From the NCBI GenBank assembly GCA_945643635.1, contig CALZFC010000042.1:3041001-3105000 (forward strand): 64,000 nt of DNA, read 5' to 3'. This document shows, piece by piece, positions 59,389 to 64,000 of this stretch. Position numbers and translations under genes: made by a program. How positions within the stretch are numbered: position 1 is the stretch's first letter; each line of letters opens with the position of its first letter. The stretch comes from Allodiplogaster sudhausi. Taxonomy: Eukaryota > Nematoda > Chromadorea > Rhabditida > Diplogasteridae. The notes beneath the pieces are model-generated. The model was not told the origin of the DNA. It saw only the letters and a list, made by a program, of their open reading frames with translations, and ran no database searches.

Positions 59389-61335
59389 TTGAGGTAGGGA
59401 GCGGAGACCTTGTAAGGACGGATTGTAATTTTTCTCTCTTTCAAAAAAAACGTGGCATTGCGCTCCATAATCTGAATAAATGACAGATCATCCGACAGAC
59501 AAGACAATAACAAGGCGTAGAATGGAGAAGAAAGGAAGGTGGAAGAGTAATCTGACTGGAATCGGCAGAAGTGGCTGGATCGTGGACATTGGCGAGGATG
59601 AAAGAGAAGAGTTGAGTGAACTGAGAAGTCATCTCAAGGATGGCCGAAGACGGAGGAAGACCGACTCCTCTGCCACCTTCTGCATCCTCTCCTCCGCTCA
59701 CCCCCGCCGCCAAGGACGCCCGAAGGCGCCGGAAGGGCGCCCGCGCCAAGGACGAAGCCAAGGAGAGGAGGAGGAGAGAGAAGAGATGGAAGAGAAGACA
59801 GGAGGAGGGGCAGAGGAAGGACTGACACCACCACCACCACACGATTGGAAGCCACTGCTGCACACGCAGGCAATGACCAGCTCAGCCTAAGGAAGCGATG
59901 AGAGGAGGATGATGAGAGAGGGAATAGGAGGGGAGAAGCTGGTCAGGAGAGACCAGACGGCGTGAGATGGGCGGAGCATTCATGTAGAACGGTGTTGAGA
60001 TGAGGAGAGAAGGAGTGCAGACGGAGAGAGAGAGAAGTGATAGGAAGGGGAGAGCGAGAGAAGCAGAGAAAGAGAGAGTCTCTTCTTACTTGCCGTGCAC
60101 ACCTCGTCTCGAGTCGACTCGGAGCTGCGCCTCACCAGCCTCTCCTCTAACGCTATTTAGTCGGCTGAGCGATTCGCGCCCTTCGCTAGTCGCCCTTTTC
60201 GTCCCCTCTCTATCTCTCTATCTCTCTCTCTGTCTCTCTCTCTCTTCCCCTCCCCTCTCTATCCCTCTCTCCCTCTCCATGTTTCTCTCCTTTTCTCACT
60301 AAAACACATCTCTTTCTATTACTCCCGAAACATTCCTCCATGTTCCCAGCAAAATCGCCTGGGCAACTCGTCCTTTCTCTCTCCTCTCTTCCTCTCGATT
60401 ATTCTCTATCGTTTCTTCAATTCAACGCATTCTTACTTCTACTTGCCTAGTCCTTATAAATTTTTTTTTTGGTTTCCAATATGCAGTTCCTTTTGCTTTT
60501 CCCTCCCTTAGCTTTTCCTCCCCGCTCCACCTCAAACTCTCACTCTCTCAGTCTCTCTCGTTCTCTCTTACTCTCTTTCTCACTTTCTCTCACTTTCTCT
60601 TCCCCGTCTCCCTCCTTTATCATCTCTCAGTCTCAGCCTCATCAGTCTTCTTCCATTCCTCTACCTTTGCTGGCCTCCCAAGACAGAAGTTAATCCCTCA
60701 GTGGTGATCTTCCATAAGAGGAGGGAACTTCTCTTTTTTTCAGTAGTTTGAGTCCTTTCTACCTCTTTCTCTGCCTCTCTCCCTGGCTCACTCTTTTTCC
60801 TTGTCCTCGCTCCTTCTCTCTCTCCTTTTCTTCATAGTCTTTCAATCACTGTCATGTTCGCACTCTTCTTCTCATGGCTCTTCTCTTCTATTTTTATTTT
60901 GCGCACTTTCCCATCGCAATATGCACAAGCAGGGAACGAAATGGCCGAATGTTCGCGAGAAGTGTAAAAAGTAAGAAAAAGAAAGCAAGAAAGATGGAAC
61001 GCAGATTAAAAGGAAGTAGAGAATAAAAGACGAGAGAGAGAGGAGAGCTGAAGAGACCGCAGAGAAGAAGAGAAGGAGCAATTGTTCTCTCCTCCTCGCA
61101 CCTTGAATCACGGAAGAGTATTCGTGCGGAGGAAGGGAGGAAGGCGAGCTCCAGGCAGAGCTCGTGAGATGTCCCTCATAAATCCATCCAAATAAGAAGT
61201 AGAAGAAGCATACTGAGCCCACTCTCTCTCTCACTCTCTATCTCTCTCTTCCTCTCTATCTCTCTCTTCCTCTTTACCTCTCTCTCCCCATCTCTCTCTC
61301 CCTCTCTATCTCTCATCCTCTTTACCTCTCTCACC

Positions 61336-61388
<53 letters not shown>

Positions 61389-62184
61389 ATGTTTGAAGAG
61401 GAAATGAGAAAGAGAGCGAGATTGAAATATGGCGGAAAAGATGGGAAAGGCGGAAGAAGGAAGAGGATCAATAGGATGAATAAGTTTGGAATGACCATAT
61501 TACTATGTACTTGAATGGCCGCGATTGATGCAGCAGATATCTGGACAATGAAATGGAGAGCAAAGAGGCAGCTACAGCAGATACGCTCCACAGTTATTTT
61601 CTCATTTCGCCTTTGCCAGCATCTTTCGAAGAGATGCCGAGAATCCACTTGGTATAGACGAAAAGGAGGAAGGATAATATGCAGAGACAGCAATCAGCCT
61701 TTGCTCTCACTCTCTCTCCCCATTTCTCTCTCACTCTTTCTTTATGTTTTCTTCTTCTTCCTTCTTCTCTGATTATCCTTTATCTCCATCTCTCCTATTT
61801 ATCTTCACAAGTTATCATCTATCGTTCGCTTAGATTCTTAGTATGCGAAAGAAGACGGGAAGGACGAAGAATCTCTTGAGGAAGACGGCTTACCATCAAC
61901 AGTCACATCGGATGCTCAGGAAAGCGAACGGAAATGGAGAGGAAAGAGGGAGAGAAAGAAGACCGTAAAAGGGAGAGAGGGAAAGAGAGAGAGATAAAAT
62001 GATTATGGAAAGGGAACAGCCATCACGGAGAGTTCCAGAGGGACGGGCTGAAGAGACTTCAGGGAGAGAGAGAGAGCGACCTTTAATTGCCACTTAGTTA
62101 AGAGCGAGGGAGAAAACAAGGGAGCGAGGGAAAGAGAGCAATTTGTGTGATGTAAGAGAGAAAGAGGGCGAGATATCGGGAGTC

Positions 62185-62221
<37 letters not shown>

Positions 62222-62632
62222 TCGAGTAAGCGGGAGAGATTGGTAGAATCCCTTTAATTAACGTTCTTCCTTCTTATGCAGCAAGGTGCTTCCGGCAAGC
62301 GAAGAAAGAGAAGAGCAGAAAGCAAGTGAAATCAGATCAGCGGCTCGCTTCCTTCTCGGGAGGGCCATTTAGGAATGAGCGCCGGTCCACTAAAATCCTT
62401 GCCTCATTTTCTCTCTCTCCTTTTCTCTTTCACTGTCTCTTCCATTTCATTCCCTTCCTCATCACTTTTGTTTCCGTGTTGTGTTTCATCTACTGAGAGC
62501 TTTAGTTCCTTGATTCCACTCATTGAATTGAATGACATTTCTCTGGAGAGCGAAAACAAAGCCCATTTTCATTTGGGAAGGGAGGGGGGGGGGGGTTACG
62601 GTGGCACCAGAAGTGAATTGACGCTCTGAGCA
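58414..62632. other. repeat-rich region without a confident gene
   Basis: CT/GA tracts at 58592-58636, 58691-58712, 59331-59392, 60205-60260, 61340-61387 and 62186-62217. An Arg/Lys/Glu-rich plus-strand frame at 59640-59825 is described separately as an observation; no other supported exon. Confidence 0.45.
61340..61387. repeat. CT microsatellite
   Basis: Perfect (CT)n tract preceded by 100 bp of imperfect CTCTATCTCT repeats. Confidence 0.9.
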
Positions 62633-63297
62633 GCTTCGTCCTTTGTCAGTGACGACTCCCTGGACAGCGATTCCTTCGAAGGGAGAAAGGCGCATCCATC
62701 ACTCCATTTCCATTGCAATGTCCACACCGTACAACACAAAAGACGCCGCCACAACAAAGGATTCGCTTTCCTCTTTTCTATTCTTTTACTCGCAAGCTGC
62801 GTCTCCATGAATCTCGTCTACGAGCTCTGCTATTCTAGTCCTTTACCTAAATATGCACAGACATTTCACGATCTCTACTTTTCCATACTAACCTCCTAAC
62901 TCAGCTCTCTCTCTCTCTCTCTCTCTCTCATGCTCTCCTGCGCCATGAGCCGTGAAGCTCTTGCGTGCCCCTCTTCCTCTACTCTCGAATATCATGCTTG
63001 GCAGAGTTGGCAACGCATTCCATGCATGCCCGTGCACTAACTCAATTCGCAAACCATTTCTACCCAAGCCCTTATATCACACTCGCACTTAATATCTCTC
63101 CCCCTCTCTTTCTCTCTATCTCTCTCTCTTTCTGTCTCTCTCTCTCTCTTCTCTCTCTCTTCCTTTCTTTCTTTCTCACAGTATCCCAGTTGAAACATGT
63201 CTGGAGTCTTGAAGCGAATGATGAGAATGATGAAGAGGAGACCCAATTTGGGCGGGAGGCACAACTCTCGAGCATAAAGTATCTTCACGCCGTCTGA
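62633..63297 (+). CDS. possible 3' exons of a small membrane protein
   Basis: Two candidate exons: about 62633-62815 and 63190-63297. The first reads an acidic stretch (SFVSDDSLDSDSFEG), a basic cluster (HKRRRHNKG) and a hydrophobic span (FAFLFSILLLASCVSMNL), like a signal-anchor. The second reads LKHVWSLEANDENDEEETQF and ends LHAV before TGA, with a good acceptor (TATCCCAG). AATAAA follows at 63319-63324, about 22 bp after the stop. The donor at 62816 (GTCTAC) is weak and the upstream exons are unknown. I do not recognise the protein. The exon at 63190 with its poly(A) signal is better supported than the first one. Confidence 0.35.
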
Positions 63298-63318
63298 TCA
63301 CTCATTCAGAAGATTCTC

Positions 63319-63324
63319 AATAAA
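63319..63324 (+). terminator. AATAAA polyadenylation signal
   Basis: Canonical hexamer 22 bp downstream of the stop at 63295-63297, consistent with the 3' end of the plus-strand exon at 63190-63297. Confidence 0.5.
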
Positions 63325-63872
63325 CAGCCCTCTCCTCTCTTCTTCTCTTCTCAGCTACAACAGCGAAAGCAAACAATCAACTCTGAAAAATGGGGACGAC
63401 AGTGTAAAATAATGGCTAATGATCTTTCCAAAATGCAAATAAATTGTGTAATTGATTTCTTTTTTTTACTAGAATCTACCTCATTGCCGGAAAACATCTT
63501 AAAGACAGAAGTTTAGCGATTAAAGTGCCCGTTCTCGAAAAAAAAAAGTTTTGTACATTTTCATCACTTCCAACTAATTTAATTCAATAGAATCTTGTTT
63601 AATAAGTATGTATGAACAATGAAATGTTTAAATAAAGAAAAGAAAAAAATATATTAATAGATAAAGAGACTGATATATACACACATATGGATGTACATAG
63701 CATGTATTTCTAGTTGCTGAGTTTCTTATTCAATATCTTCTGCCTTTCACACATTCACACCCCTTGCCCATTTCATACATTGAGTAATACATAATGACGC
63801 CGAGAGGGAGGAGTACAACTACATAGAGCTCATCCCAACTGTCATATCAATTCAGGCATGAAGGAAAGGGAC

Positions 63873-63909
<37 letters not shown>

Positions 63910-64000
63910 TGGAGAGATCGAGATTGAGTGTGAGAGAGAGAGAGAAAGAGAAAGAGTAGGAAGAAGAGATAGATTGAAAATAGAGGCGGAAAATAGAGAT
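63325..64000. other. AT-rich DNA then GA repeats, no gene seen
   Basis: AT-rich with ATAC/ATGT repeats (63675-63705), followed by a (GA)n microsatellite at about 63872-63955. Confidence 0.6.

Overview
This window is nuclear DNA from an animal, and most probably a nematode. The evidence is a long stretch of an N-terminal titin-like protein whose opening Ig domains and linkers resemble nematode TTN-1, many small introns (commonly about 50-100 nt), and compact neighbouring genes. I cannot name the species. There is no bacterial-style operon, CRISPR array or phage. The DNA is unusually rich in CT/GA microsatellites and in TATG/CATA repeats.

Layout. (1) 1-22.2 kb, minus strand: the 5' part of a titin/TTN-1 gene, about 36 exons and about 4,160 residues in the window, continuing past position 1. 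It includes one 4,992-nt exon. Three inverted-repeat elements sit in its introns, one of them a 2.4-kb palindrome carrying tRNA-derived sequences. (2) 24.6-28.7 kb, minus: NDUFS1, the 75-kDa subunit of respiratory complex I, 15 exons and 732 aa. (3) 29.2-30.9 kb, minus: ZFPL1, a Golgi RING-like membrane protein, 8 exons and 313 aa, only 434 bp upstream of NDUFS1. (4) 31.9-33.1 kb, plus: THUMPD1/Tan1, a tRNA acetylation adaptor. (5) 33.1-38.0 kb: gene-free, pyrimidine-rich DNA with a 1.25-kb minisatellite. (6) 38.1-41.4 kb, plus: KLHL8, a BTB-BACK-Kelch protein, 14 exons and 672 aa. (7) 42.6-45.2 kb, plus: a membrane-anchored tyrosine-phosphatase-like protein with a dead active site. (8) 46.3-48.5 kb, minus: transmembrane segment and cytoplasmic tail of an unrecognised membrane protein; a 787-bp Harbinger-like MITE abuts its transmembrane exon. 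(9) 52.2-53.3 kb, minus: a Ly6-like, probably GPI-anchored protein lacking an identified signal-peptide exon. (10) 54-64 kb: mostly GA/CT repeats, a small TA-flanked MITE, and a probable 3' end of a plus-strand membrane protein near 63.3 kb.

The genes do not form one pathway; this is an ordinary multigene stretch. The most unusual observation is the frequency of GC-AG introns. Gene models checked codon by codon across splice junctions require about 7 GC donors in about 97 introns, spread over five genes. The second is the pseudophosphatase. The third is the insertion of a MITE so close to a splice acceptor that its terminal repeat forms the pyrimidine-rich tract. I saw no clear-cut novel multi-gene system.
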